From positions 1-46,143 of the forward strand of contig JABBOG010000032.1 of the NCBI GenBank assembly GCA_019351975.1: a DNA stretch of 46,143 nt, in the 5' to 3' direction. This DNA comes from Acidobacteriota bacterium (GTDB lineage Bacteria; Acidobacteriota; Terriglobia; Terriglobales; Acidobacteriaceae). Shown one piece after another: positions 1-7,861 of the stretch. A program made the translations under genes and the position numbers. The stretch's first letter is position 1; each line of letters opens with the position of its first letter. The notes beneath the pieces are model-generated. The model was not told the origin of the DNA, made no database searches, and saw only the letters and a list, made by a program, of their open reading frames with translations.

Positions 1-164
1 CGCTTGCGTGCGAGTGCTTCCTTCACGCGTTTCTTTTCGCCTGGTTTCAGGTAAAAGGAGTGGCGCTTTACCTCCTTGATAATGTCTTCCGTCTGCACCT
101 TCCGCTTGAAACGACGAAGAGCATTCTCCAAAGGCTCGCCTTCTTGTACACGTACTTCTGCCAA
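1..164 (-). CDS. rpsU: 30S ribosomal protein S21 (partial, 3' end outside window)
   Basis: The translation begins AEVRVQEGEPLENALRRFKR and continues with a Lys/Arg-rich helix, the typical bS21 pattern. bS21 sits on the 30S platform near the anti-Shine-Dalgarno region and helps translation initiation. About 54 codons are visible out of the usual 60-70; the gene runs off the left edge. The start is a TTG at 162-164, chosen because it gives the normal S21 N-terminus and because a strong GGAGG lies at 176-180 on the minus strand, 11 bases upstream. The gene is divergent from the carbonic-anhydrase-like gene. Identification is secure; the rare TTG start is read from the sequence. Confidence 0.93.
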   Translation of the reverse strand, partial: MAEVRVQEGEPLENALRRFKRKVQTEDIIKEVKRHSFYLKPGEKKRVKEALARK

Positions 165-310
165 GATTAAATACACCTCCAAACCCGCCAGTTAGGCTAT
201 TTCACTAGCATATCCCTCCCGGGCGCGTTGTGCATAACGAAATTTCATCAAATTTACTTAACTGCCGATCTTTCCATCTACGCCACCACCCGCCCCCATA
301 CACTATCCCC

Positions 311-823
311 ATGCTTCGCTCCTTCCGCGGCACCCTCCCCTCCATCGACCCCACCTGCTACATCGACCCCTCCGCCCAAATCATCGGCGACGTCCACCTC
401 GGCCCCCACTCCTCCGTCTGGATCAACGCCGTCCTCCGCGGCGACGTCCACTCCATCCGCATCGGCTCCGGCTCCAACATCCAGGACTGCGCCGTCCTTC
501 ACGGCCAGCGCAACCTCTACCCCGTCCTCATCGGCGACGGCTGCACCATCGGCCACAACGCCACCGTCCACGGCTGCACCCTCGAAGACCACGTCCTCAT
601 CGGCATCGGCGCCATCGTGCTCAACGGCGCTGTCATCGGCTCCAACTCCATCATCGCCGCCGGCGCCCTCATCCCCGAGCGCACCATCATCCCGCCCAAC
701 TCCCTCGTCACCGGCGTACCCGGAACCATCCGCCGCTCCACCACCCCCGCCGACCTCGACCTCATCCGCCTCTACGCCACCAACTACCTCGACTACACCC
801 GCCAATACCTCGCCGAGCTGTAG
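311..823 (+). CDS. gamma-carbonic anhydrase family protein (left-handed beta-helix)
   Basis: A 170-residue protein with hexapeptide repeats of the left-handed beta-helix type throughout (for example IGDV, IGSGSNIQD, IGDGCTIGHN, IGIGAIVLNGAVIG). Three histidines at the usual metal positions of gamma-carbonic anhydrases are present: H64 (AVLHG), H82 (IGHNA) and H87 (TVHGC). The length fits the YrdA/PaaY/CaiE group of small gamma-CA-like proteins, whose members are either zinc carbonic anhydrases or of unknown activity, so the reaction is not certain. The ATG at 311 is preferred over an upstream in-frame ATG at 230 because homologues begin close to this point; no clear ribosome site precedes either. 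Codons end strongly in C. It stands alone, facing the TonB-domain gene. Confidence 0.88.
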   Translation: MLRSFRGTLPSIDPTCYIDPSAQIIGDVHLGPHSSVWINAVLRGDVHSIRIGSGSNIQDCAVLHGQRNLYPVLIGDGCTIGHNATVHGCTLEDHVLIGIGAIVLNGAVIGSNSIIAAGALIPERTIIPPNSLVTGVPGTIRRSTTPADLDLIRLYATNYLDYTRQYLAEL

Positions 824-919
824 CTGCGATCCTCTTGTCACACGGCGGCAGCAGCGAAACGTCTGATTCCTGCCGCCGTCATTGGCACCATAAGTAATTC
901 CAAGCGCACAGTCTCCCGT

Positions 920-2149
920 CTATCGGCGTAGTGCAACATCCAGTTTCAATTTGTAGGCCACCGGCTTTTCGTCGCGAATCGCCGGCGTAAACTTCCAGTT
1001 TGCAGCTGCCTGCAGCAACTCCGGGTCGCTATCCGGCACAAGCATCTTTGCGGAATGAACCTTCCCCGCCTCATCGATCGTGAGCAGAACTGTCTCCTCG
1101 TGCTGCAACAGCGCTTGCTCAGCCTCCGAAGGCGGCGGCCTCCAAAGCAGGATGGGCTTCGGCTCTACATCCGCTTCGAATTGCTTTGGATCATAAGCCT
1201 GCTCCTTCACATTGACCGCTCCCGGACCCGCGGTTCCCAGAGCATTGTAGGTGGGCATCCCGCTGTTCTGATCGTCCTCTGAACCTGGCTTCAGGTATTG
1301 ATAGACGATGGCTGGCTCTGTCCACTTCGCTGACAGCTTTCCAGTAGCAGTTTTGGTGGCCTGCGCGGCGATACCCTGGTCATACGCCGCAAGAATCGCA
1401 GCCTTTACCTGCTCGACATTGCTCTCCGGCCACGCCTTTTCCAGCTCCCCCCATGCCTGCTCCTGCCTTCCGCTGTAGAGATACGCCCAAACGATCTCCA
1501 GCACCTCAGCCTCCGTCTCACGGCGCTGAACCCTCCCGCCGAGAGTGAGCTCGCGGCGCAACGTCGCGATCTTTTGATCGTAATCCGAGCGGTACCATGC
1601 GCTGACATCGACCAACCTGCCTCTACGAAACGCAAACACCGCGACGGGAGGCGACGCCGGCGTCGTATGCGTGAGCGTGCTCAAGTCATCCATCGCCGCC
1701 ACATCCGTCGCCCAGATCGAGACATGTCGATTCAGTCCTGCGTCCAGCGCCCTGTATGAACCCGCCCCGGTCAATGTCTCCAGCAGCCGCGGTGTCTTCT
1801 CCAGAGACCAGATCTGATAGCTTGCCAGCCGATCATCCTTCGCCTGCCGCACCTCAAACGCCACCACCGGCACGCCAAAGCCAAGATCCGCTCCGAGCAC
1901 ATCGATGTCGACCTGCGCGGCCCGTTGCACCGCCACAATGCGCCCCTTATTCCAGCGCAGCACCGCCTCGCACGCCCGCGTGGAAAAGCCTCCGCTCGCC
2001 ACCGCACCCACCTGCACCGCGACTCCACCGGAAGACGTCATATCAAAACGTCCAATTCCCCCGTTGCAAACCAGCTGCCGCGACTGCCCCCAGGCTCCGG
2101 CACAGAGCGCGCTCACAACGAAACCGGCCAAATATCCTGAGGGCTTCAT
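920..2149 (-). CDS. secreted protein with TonB C-terminal domain
   Basis: A 409-residue protein. It starts MKPSGYLAGFVVSALCAGAWG, a signal peptide ending near residue 22. The middle part (about 25-310) is not recognised. The last ~60 residues (LLTIDEAGKVHSAKMLVPDS, then a WKFTPA motif and a paired final strand) match the TonB C-terminal fold, which in energy transducers contacts TonB-dependent receptors. Unlike a classical TonB there is no Pro-rich spacer, and the single N-terminal hydrophobic segment looks cleavable, so this may be an exported protein that borrowed the fold; no exbB/exbD is near. The ATG at 2147-2149 is chosen over an upstream TTG/GTG-type extension because it opens the signal peptide and follows a GAGGCGAG sequence. 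It lies downstream of a small secreted gene and a hairpin. Confidence 0.75.
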   Translation of the reverse strand: MKPSGYLAGFVVSALCAGAWGQSRQLVCNGGIGRFDMTSSGGVAVQVGAVASGGFSTRACEAVLRWNKGRIVAVQRAAQVDIDVLGADLGFGVPVVAFEVRQAKDDRLASYQIWSLEKTPRLLETLTGAGSYRALDAGLNRHVSIWATDVAAMDDLSTLTHTTPASPPVAVFAFRRGRLVDVSAWYRSDYDQKIATLRRELTLGGRVQRRETEAEVLEIVWAYLYSGRQEQAWGELEKAWPESNVEQVKAAILAAYDQGIAAQATKTATGKLSAKWTEPAIVYQYLKPGSEDDQNSGMPTYNALGTAGPGAVNVKEQAYDPKQFEADVEPKPILLWRPPPSEAEQALLQHEETVLLTIDEAGKVHSAKMLVPDSDPELLQAAANWKFTPAIRDEKPVAYKLKLDVALRR

Positions 2150-2212
2150 CTCGCCTCGAAACTTTCTCCGTAGAGAGTAGCACTCGGAGACATTCTTGGG
2201 CACGCTCCCGTC

Positions 2213-2244
2213 AAGCCCCCGAGGCTCAGTATCCCCGGGGGCTT
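2213..2244 (-). terminator. hairpin between two minus-strand genes, probable terminator
   Basis: A perfect 9-bp stem, AAGCCCCCG (2213-2221) with CGGGGGCTT (2236-2244), encloses a 14-base loop. It lies just after the stop of the small secreted gene. The following T-run is short on both strands, so termination would be partial. Confidence 0.55.
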
Positions 2245-2266
2245 TGCGTAGCTCCAGAATTGATCC

Positions 2267-2566
2267 TTACTGCGGGTTCTGTGCCTTCTCCGCCGAATCC
2301 ATCGCCTTATTATCTTGCTTCAGGGCGTTCGTCTTGTCCTTCGACGCCCTCTCGTCCGCCTTCTGCTGCTTCCGCTGCGCCTTCATCTGCGCCTTCGTCA
2401 TCCCCTGCGTCGACTCCGTCGTTGTCGTCTTCGTTGTCTTCGCCATATTCGTCGACGGGTCCTGCGTCTGCGTCTCCGTCGTTGTCGTCTGCTGATTCTG
2501 ACCCATCGCCACCATCGGCAGCGCCAAACCTGCGCTCAGTACAGCCATGCAAATTGCTTTCATCAT
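2267..2566 (-). CDS. small secreted, lysine-rich protein of unknown function
   Basis: A 99-residue protein that starts MMKAICMAVLSAGLALPMVAMG, a clear signal peptide cleaved near residue 23. The mature part is low complexity: a Gln/Thr-rich stretch (NQQTTTTETQTQ), then a Thr-rich repeat and a Lys/Ala/Glu/Gln-rich, probably helical C-terminus. Similar short proteins with Lys/Asp/Ala-rich mature parts are common in acidobacterial genomes, but no function is known to me. The ATG at 2564-2566 is chosen because GGAAAGAGG lies 6 bases upstream on the minus strand and the signal peptide begins there; a longer reading to 2746 has no support. The gene is divergent from the ferritin-like gene. Confidence 0.7.
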   Translation of the reverse strand: MMKAICMAVLSAGLALPMVAMGQNQQTTTTETQTQDPSTNMAKTTKTTTTESTQGMTKAQMKAQRKQQKADERASKDKTNALKQDNKAMDSAEKAQNPQ

Positions 2567-2744
2567 GTGTGCCTCTTTCCGGCACAGGGGCATCTCGCCC
2601 ATCGCCATCCGTACCTGTTTCGATGCCCACCCTGCCTCCCACGATTCGCCTTCCTCTCTCCAAGCCACTATTGCCCCTCGCCGCCGCATCTCACCCAGAG
2701 TCAACAACGAACACCAACAGCCAGAAAGAGAGTCCCTCCCCAAC

Positions 2745-3215
2745 ATGGAAAATCAAGACAACAAACAGGCCTTCACACGCAAGCAGATGGTCGACCTCCT
2801 CAACGAAGACCTCCAGCGCGAGTTCCAGGCCGTCATCGCCTACGTCAACTACTCCCAGGTCCTCAAAGGCGCAGCCTACATGAACATCGCCGGCGAGCTC
2901 GAAGTCCACGCCAAAGAAGAGCTCGCCCACGCCCTCAAGCTCAGCTACTGGATCGACAACCTCGGCGGCATGCCCGCCGTTACCAACAAGCCCGTCAAGA
3001 CCAGCGAAAAGGCCGAAGACATGCTCCGCTTCGACCTCGACAACGAAAAGGAGACCATCCGCAACTACCGTCGCCGCGTCAAGCAAGCCGACGAGCTCAA
3101 CGAGTTCGCACTCAGCGAAGACCTCCGCGACATCCTCCGCGACGAGCAGGATCACCTCAACGCCCTCGCCACCGCCCTCGGCGAAGACACCCCCGACCCC
3201 GGCATCGCCGACTAA
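2745..3215 (+). CDS. ferritin-like / bacterioferritin-family protein
   Basis: A 156-residue, mostly helical protein. Two ferritin-type metal-ligand patterns are visible: a first helix with NEDLQREFQAVIAY, an EVHAKEELAHA motif (ExxH pair of helix 2), a third helix with ENEKETIRNYRRR-like spacing and a fourth with LRDILRDEQDHLNAL (ExxDH). This is the di-iron four-helix bundle of the bacterioferritin/ferritin-like superfamily, suggesting iron oxidation and storage or a stress role in the cytoplasm. The ATG at 2745 opens MENQDNKQAFTR; an AG-rich AGAAAGAG sits 13-20 bases upstream. A good terminator follows at 3236-3266, so it is probably a single-gene transcript. The exact subfamily (bacterioferritin versus another ferritin-like group) is not settled. 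Confidence 0.85.
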   Translation: MENQDNKQAFTRKQMVDLLNEDLQREFQAVIAYVNYSQVLKGAAYMNIAGELEVHAKEELAHALKLSYWIDNLGGMPAVTNKPVKTSEKAEDMLRFDLDNEKETIRNYRRRVKQADELNEFALSEDLRDILRDEQDHLNALATALGEDTPDPGIAD

Positions 3216-3235
3216 CCCTCGCACCTACCAACATC

Positions 3236-3266
3236 AGGGCGCGAGCCACACCTCGCGCCCTTTGTT
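3236..3266 (+). terminator. rho-independent terminator of the ferritin-like gene
   Basis: A 10-bp stem AGGGCGCGAG / CTCGCGCCCT with a 6-base loop, followed by TTTGTT. It lies 20 bases after the stop codon at 3215. Confidence 0.8.
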
Positions 3267-3309
3267 ATTCCCGCATGCTTCTTCATCTGACACAATAAGC
3301 AACAGCATC

Positions 3310-6300
3310 ATGTCAGATATCGTCTCCTTCGTCCGTAAATGGAACGCCAGCCAGCTCACCGAGCGCTCCGCCGCACCGCAGCACTTCCGCGACCTCTGCG
3401 AGGCCCTCGGCGTCCCGCATCCCACCGAAGAAGACGGCATCGGCACCAGCTACACCTACGAGAAGCGCGTCGCCAAGACCGGCGGTGGCCAGGGCTTCGC
3501 CGACGTCTGGAAGCGCGGCTACTTCGCTTGGGAGTACAAATCCAAAGGCGGCGACCTCAAAGCCGCCTACAAGCAGCTGAACGAGTACCACGAGGCCCTC
3601 GAGAATCCCCCACTCCTCGTCGTCTGCGACTTCGTCCGCTTCGAAGTCCACACCAAATTCGAAAACCTCCCCTCCCGCGTCTACGCCTTTACCCTGGACG
3701 ACCTTCTCCTCGCCCGCGACACCCCAACCTCCGCCTTCCCGCCCCTCGAGGTACTTCGCCATCTCTTCGGCGACTTCAACCAGCTCCGCCCCGGCGTCGC
3801 CGCCGCCCGCGTCACCGAGGCCGCCGCCTCCGACTTCCTCCGCCTCGCCCGCGAGCTCGAACTCGAGCGCTCCCTCCAGCGCGAACGCCCCTCCAAAGAG
3901 CAGATCGCCCACTTCCTCATGCGCCTCGTCTTCTGCCTCTTCGCAGACTCCGTCGAACTGCTCCCCAATCACGCCTTCCGCAAGCTAGTCGAGAACCAGC
4001 GCCAGTCCCCAAACACCTTCAACCGCATCCTCCCCGTTCTCTTTCAGGCCATGAGCTCCGAAGACAGCTTCTTCGGCGTCGATACCATCCCCTACTTCAA
4101 CGGCGGCCTCTTCACCGATAACGCCACCATCGAGCTCAACTACGCTGACCTCGGCATCCTTCACTCCGCCTCCCAGCACGACTGGTCCCACATCGAGCCC
4201 GCCATCTTCGGCACCCTCTTCGAGCGCTCCCTCGACGCCGCCAAGCGCTCCATGATCGGTGCCCACTACACCTCCACCGACGACATCCTCCTCCTCATCG
4301 AACCCGTCGTCATCGCTCCACTCCAGCGCCGCTGGCAAACCGTTCAGGACTCCATCCTCGCCGCGCTCGCCGAAGAATCGAATGGAGAGACAATCGGGTA
4401 CCCCGAGCCTTCAGGCTCGGGTCTCATAGCCAGGCGGAAGAAAGGGGCTTTAGCCCCTGAGGTACGTCTAGCTGATCCCAAGACCACCAAACGCGCCATC
4501 AACCCCGCTCTCACGTTCAATCGTCCCGCCCTCGACCTCCTTCGCAACTGGGCCGCCGAACTCTCCACTGTCCGCATCCTCGACCCCGCCTGCGGCTCCG
4601 GCAACTTCCTCTACGTCGCCCTCAAACGCCTCCTCGACCTCTGGCACGACGCCCGCGTCTTCGGCCTCGCCCACGGCCTCACCCTCACCCTCGACCCCAT
4701 CCCCAACCCCACCCAGCTCTTCGGCATCGAGATCGACTTCTACGCCCACGAGATCGCCAGCATCGTCGTCTGGATCGGCTTCCTCCAGTGGAAACACGAC
4801 CACGGCGTCAAAGACGAGAAAGAACCCCTCCTCCAGAAACTCACCAATATCCAGCACGCCGACGCCATCCTCCGCTACGACGCCGACAACCCCTCACCCG
4901 ACCATCCCAACGGCCAACCCTACGAACCCACTTGGCCCCCAGCCGACTTCATTGTCGGCAATCCCCCGTTTTTGGGAGGCAAACTGCTCCGTAGGGAGCT
5001 TGGCGACACCTACATCGACGACCTCTTTGATGTTTATAAAGGTAGAGTGAAGGCCGAATCTGACCTGGTCGTCTACTGGTTCGACAAGGCGTATCACAGC
5101 GTAGGAATTGGCGCTGCGAAAAGTGCCGGACTTCTTGCAACGCAATCGATTCGAGGGGGTGCCAATCGCGCGGTACTTGAACGTATCGTTGCAGGAGGTC
5201 CAATCTTCTGGGCTTGGAGCGATCGCAAGTGGATGCTGCACGGTGCCGCCGTCCATGTGTCGATGATCGCCTTTCGACGCTTTCAAGAACTGCGGTGGCC
5301 CGGTCCGTTCAACGTTTCTTGGCCAGATGCCGCCGAACCCTATTTACTTGACGGTCAGACCGTCGATTTTATAAACTCGGCCCTTACCTCGGGCACGAAT
5401 ACGGCTTCTGCGTTAAGGCTCAAGGAAAACGAAGACCTCTGCTTTATGGGCACCACCAAGGTCGGACCGTTCGACATCGACGCCGCGACAGCCCGCAAAA
5501 TGCTCTCGGCACCCCTCAACCCCAACGGCCGCCCCAACTCCGACGTCGTTCGCCCCTGGGTCAACGCCCTCGACATCACCCGCCGCCCCCGCAACATGTT
5601 CATCATCGACTTCGGCACCAATATGACAGAGCAAGATGCCGCCCTCTACGAACTCCCGTTCGAGTACCTCAAACACCACGTCAAGTCTGTACGCAAACGC
5701 AATGCCCGCCTGACATACGCTCGCAACTGGTGGATTCACGGCGAGGCCCGCGGCGACCTCCGTCGCGCCATCCAGCCGCTCACCCGCTACATCCTGACGC
5801 CCAGCGTTTCGAAGCATCGTCTATTCGTTTGGGAGCCCGTCACAACGCTGCCCGATCATGCAAATTTCGCCTTCGCTCGCGAAGACGACTACTTCTTCGG
5901 CGTCCTCCACTCCTCCATCCATGAGCTCTGGGCGCGCGCGCAGGGCACCCAGCTACGCGAAGTCGAAAGCGGCTTCCGCTACACGCCCAGCTCCACCTTC
6001 GACACCTTCCCTTTCCCCTACCCACCCGGCACCGAGCCCGCCGAAGCCGACTCCCCCATCGTCCGAGCCATCGCCGACGCCGCCCGCGAGCTCGTCCGTC
6101 TCCGCGACGCCTGGCTCAACCCTCCCGACATCTCCGAGGCCGGCCTCAAAGACCGCACCCTCACCAAGCTCTACAACGCCCGTCCCGAGTGGCTCGCCAA
6201 CGCCCACCGCACCCTCGACCACGCCGTCTTCGCCGCCTACGGCTGGCCCTCCACCCTCACCGACCAGGAGATCCTCTCCCACCTCCTCGCCCTGAACCAC

Positions 6301-6333
6301 CAGCGCGCCTCCACCCAACCCCCCAAATCCTGA
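3310..6333 (+). CDS. MmeI-like single-chain restriction-modification enzyme (type IIL/IIG)
   Basis: A 1007-residue protein with the MmeI architecture. The N-terminal nuclease domain carries the PD-(D/E)XK core D65...E75-Y-K77 in GFADVWKRGYFAWEYKSKG. A helical connector follows (about 190-350). The adenine methyltransferase has motif I DPACGSGNF at 425-433 and motif IV NPPF at 551-554, which indicates N6-adenine methylation. The region after about 700 should be the target-recognition domain and C-terminal cap. In MmeI-type enzymes one polypeptide both methylates one strand of an asymmetric site and cuts some 20 bases away, so no separate nuclease or specificity gene is needed; none is seen here. 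It is somewhat longer than MmeI (about 920 residues), partly because of an in-frame palindromic element at 4396-4466. Codon use changes inside the gene near 4975-5480. Start at ATG 3310 (MSDIVSFVRKWNAS); no clear ribosome site. Confidence 0.92.
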   Translation: MSDIVSFVRKWNASQLTERSAAPQHFRDLCEALGVPHPTEEDGIGTSYTYEKRVAKTGGGQGFADVWKRGYFAWEYKSKGGDLKAAYKQLNEYHEALENPPLLVVCDFVRFEVHTKFENLPSRVYAFTLDDLLLARDTPTSAFPPLEVLRHLFGDFNQLRPGVAAARVTEAAASDFLRLARELELERSLQRERPSKEQIAHFLMRLVFCLFADSVELLPNHAFRKLVENQRQSPNTFNRILPVLFQAMSSEDSFFGVDTIPYFNGGLFTDNATIELNYADLGILHSASQHDWSHIEPAIFGTLFERSLDAAKRSMIGAHYTSTDDILLLIEPVVIAPLQRRWQTVQDSILAALAEESNGETIGYPEPSGSGLIARRKKGALAPEVRLADPKTTKRAINPALTFNRPALDLLRNWAAELSTVRILDPACGSGNFLYVALKRLLDLWHDARVFGLAHGLTLTLDPIPNPTQLFGIEIDFYAHEIASIVVWIGFLQWKHDHGVKDEKEPLLQKLTNIQHADAILRYDADNPSPDHPNGQPYEPTWPPADFIVGNPPFLGGKLLRRELGDTYIDDLFDVYKGRVKAESDLVVYWFDKAYHSVGIGAAKSAGLLATQSIRGGANRAVLERIVAGGPIFWAWSDRKWMLHGAAVHVSMIAFRRFQELRWPGPFNVSWPDAAEPYLLDGQTVDFINSALTSGTNTASALRLKENEDLCFMGTTKVGPFDIDAATARKMLSAPLNPNGRPNSDVVRPWVNALDITRRPRNMFIIDFGTNMTEQDAALYELPFEYLKHHVKSVRKRNARLTYARNWWIHGEARGDLRRAIQPLTRYILTPSVSKHRLFVWEPVTTLPDHANFAFAREDDYFFGVLHSSIHELWARAQGTQLREVESGFRYTPSSTFDTFPFPYPPGTEPAEADSPIVRAIADAARELVRLRDAWLNPPDISEAGLKDRTLTKLYNARPEWLANAHRTLDHAVFAAYGWPSTLTDQEILSHLLALNHQRASTQPPKS
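4396..4466 (+). repeat. two-hairpin palindromic element inserted in frame in the MmeI-like gene
   Basis: GGGTACC is followed by an 8-bp stem (4402-4409 with 4414-4421) and loop TTCA, then a 21-base spacer, then AGGGGCT-TT-AGCCCCT (4443-4458) and GGTACG. It encodes residues about 363-386 (GYPEPSGSGLIARRKKGA and onward), lying between the helical connector and methyltransferase motif I, where family members have a variable linker. Intergenic sequences at 6494-6537 and 24399-24451 share the design. Confidence 0.75.
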
Positions 6334-6406
6334 ACCGCCAATCCCCGCGCCAAAAAGGAATCCGGTAGCAACGAAAGCAAACATCGAAGCGACACGGCAG
6401 CGTCGT

Positions 6407-6497
6407 GCCGCAAACATGCCGCTGAGCCAACCCTCGAAGGGGCAAACCTTCAGAGTCGCGCCGCAAACATGCCGCTGAGCCAACCCTCGAAGGGGCA
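6407..6497. repeat. 38-base direct repeat, two copies, 53-base period
   Basis: The sequence beginning GCCGCAAACATGCCGCTGAG occurs at 6407-6444 and again at 6460-6497 without a mismatch. The surrounding spacer (6334-6830) shows no convincing gene: reading frames across it translate the repeats. Confidence 0.85.
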
Positions 6498-6537
6498 CGG
6501 CTTCAGCCGTGCCATAGACCAGCCGGGCCGCAGGCCC
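6494..6537. repeat. intergenic palindromic element, relative of the in-frame one
   Basis: An 8-bp stem GGCACGGC / GCCGTGCC with loop TTCA (6494-6513) is followed 11 bases later by a GGGCC-GCA-GGCCC hairpin (6525-6537). The 8-bp stem with TTCA loop matches the first hairpin at 4402-4421. The element overlaps the end of the second direct-repeat copy. The rest of the spacer to 6830 is low-complexity, C- and A-rich, with nothing else recognised. Confidence 0.7.
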
Positions 6538-6830
6538 TGCCGCGCTGCCGCAGGCCGGAGTGAAGCCGCAGGCGAAGCGACCTACACTGCCTTCCTCCAC
6601 CGCGCCGCAACGGACGCACCCACCAAAACCCCATGCACCAAAAATAGTGCAATCACCCATTTCACCCCAAATCCCGTCGCCGCAGACGCGCCGGGCGCTC
6701 CCAGCCGCGATTCCAGCGCACCACAAACGCACCGCAAGTACGCTAAACGCCCCCTCACAACACATCAACCCCGTCGAAAGGCGCACTAAAACACACCATT
6801 TCTGCCACAGCGAACACATCGATCCAGCGC

Positions 6831-6863
6831 AAAAACGCCCGCGCCTCCAAAGAGACGCGGGCG
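6831..6863 (-). terminator. rho-independent terminator of the ribosomal operon
   Basis: On the minus strand an 8-bp stem CGCCCGCG / CGCGGGCG (6856-6863 with 6836-6843) is followed by five T (6835-6831). It lies 20 bases past the rplI stop and closes the rpsF-rpsR-rplI transcript. Confidence 0.85.
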
Positions 6864-6882
6864 CTTCCATCTGTACTGCTCG

Positions 6883-7416
6883 TTAGTCGCGGTTGTCGTC
6901 CAGCTCGCCCGTGTACGTCGATTTGAACACCGAATCGTCGTCCACATCCGCTGTAGCCGCGCGTTCCGGAGCATCGCTCTTGATATTTACCTGCAAATGC
7001 GCAGAGACCTCGCGATGCAGCTTGATGGGCACATGGAATTCGCCAACCGTCTTCAGCGGCTCTTCCAGGTGAATCTTGCGCCGATCCACCTTGTAACCCT
7101 GCGCCTCCAGCTCGTGCGCAATGTCCTGCGACGTCACTGAACCAAACAAATGGTCATTTTCGCCCGTTTTGCGCTCAAACGTCAGCACCAGCTCATTCAG
7201 CTTGCCCGCCAACTCCTCAGCGCCGCCCTTTTCAGCCGCCGATTTGCGCAGCGAAGACGCCTTCATCTGCTCAATCACAGCCTTGTTCGCAACCGTGGCC
7301 TCCATCGCTAACTTGCCTGGAAGCAGGTAGTTACGTCCATACCCGTCAGCGACCTTTACCACGTCGCCGCGGTGGCCCAGCTTGTTTACATCCTCTTTCA
7401 GAATTACTTCCATCAC
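6883..7416 (-). CDS. rplI: 50S ribosomal protein L9
   Basis: The N-terminus MMEVILKEDVNKLGHRGDVV and the following VADGYGRNYLLPGKLA are diagnostic of bL9, which binds 23S rRNA with its N-terminal domain and extends on a long helix to the L1 side. The central helix (about 40-75) and the C-terminal domain (about 80-150) are complete. At 177 residues it is longer than the usual ~150; the extra ~25 C-terminal residues are acidic (TADVDDDSVFKSTYTGELDD). It is the last gene of the rpsF-rpsR-rplI series, 44 bases after rpsR, and is followed by a terminator. The start at 7414-7416 may shift by one codon because two ATG codons are adjacent; a GGAGATG-like sequence precedes them. Confidence 0.97.
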   Translation of the reverse strand: MMEVILKEDVNKLGHRGDVVKVADGYGRNYLLPGKLAMEATVANKAVIEQMKASSLRKSAAEKGGAEELAGKLNELVLTFERKTGENDHLFGSVTSQDIAHELEAQGYKVDRRKIHLEEPLKTVGEFHVPIKLHREVSAHLQVNIKSDAPERAATADVDDDSVFKSTYTGELDDNRD

Positions 7417-7460
7417 ACATCTCCAACGTACTCGGTTCGCGCCACGCAGGCGCGGCTGAA

Positions 7461-7844
7461 CTAGAACTTCGCTGCAAACGGCAGCAGAGCAATCGCACGC
7501 GCCTGCTTGATCGCACGCGTCAACTTGCGCTGGAACGGCGCACTGGTACCGCTCAAACGGCGCGGAATGATCTTGCCGCGATCAGACACAAACTGCTGGA
7601 GCAGGCGCACATCGCGGTAGCTGATCGTGTCGATCTTCTCCACCGTGAACTTGCATACCTTCTTGCGACGAAAGAACTTACGTCCGCCCGCGCCGCCTGC
7701 ACCTGCACCTCCGCCACCTGCTGGGCGCGGTGGCCGCGACCCGCCTGTGCGGGCTCCGCCCTGACCCTGATATCCACCCGTACGAGCAGCCGGAGCTGCG
7801 CCCTCGCTCGGTGTTGCTCCTTGATTCGTTGTCTCGTCAGCCAT
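7461..7844 (-). CDS. rpsR: 30S ribosomal protein S18 with N-terminal extension
   Basis: The C-terminal ~75 residues ([20 protein letters not shown], then [21 protein letters not shown] and a basic end) are a full bS18, the 30S platform protein that pairs with S6. In front is an unusual ~50-residue extension rich in Gly, Ala, Arg and Pro (for example [20 protein letters not shown]), so the protein is 127 residues against the usual 75-80. The ATG at 7842-7844 follows AAGGGAAAG; the reading frame is open further upstream but the extension has no support beyond this ATG. The gene is separated from rpsF by a 189-base structured spacer where many bacteria carry ssb. Confidence 0.95.
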   Translation of the reverse strand: MADETTNQGATPSEGAAPAARTGGYQGQGGARTGGSRPPRPAGGGGAGAGGAGGRKFFRRKKVCKFTVEKIDTISYRDVRLLQQFVSDRGKIIPRRLSGTSAPFQRKLTRAIKQARAIALLPFAAKF

Positions 7845-7861
7845 GATGCTTTCCCTTGTCT

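Noticed and set aside
181-260. Candidate rpsU promoter with TATGCT and TTGATG-like boxes
   Set aside because: The boxes are badly spaced and neither pairing gives a convincing sigma-70 promoter.
228-866. Ser/Pro/Thr-rich plus-strand frame over the carbonic-anhydrase-like gene
   Set aside because: Out-of-frame reading of a C-rich gene; the real frame shows hexapeptide repeats and metal histidines.
6469-6789. 106-codon plus-strand frame in the intergenic spacer
   Set aside because: It mostly translates the palindromic repeats; no ribosome site and no recognisable protein.
5953-6870. 305-codon minus-strand frame spanning the end of the MmeI-like gene and the repeat region
   Set aside because: Crosses the direct repeats and palindromes and reads through the rplI terminator; translation is Gly/Val-rich without features.
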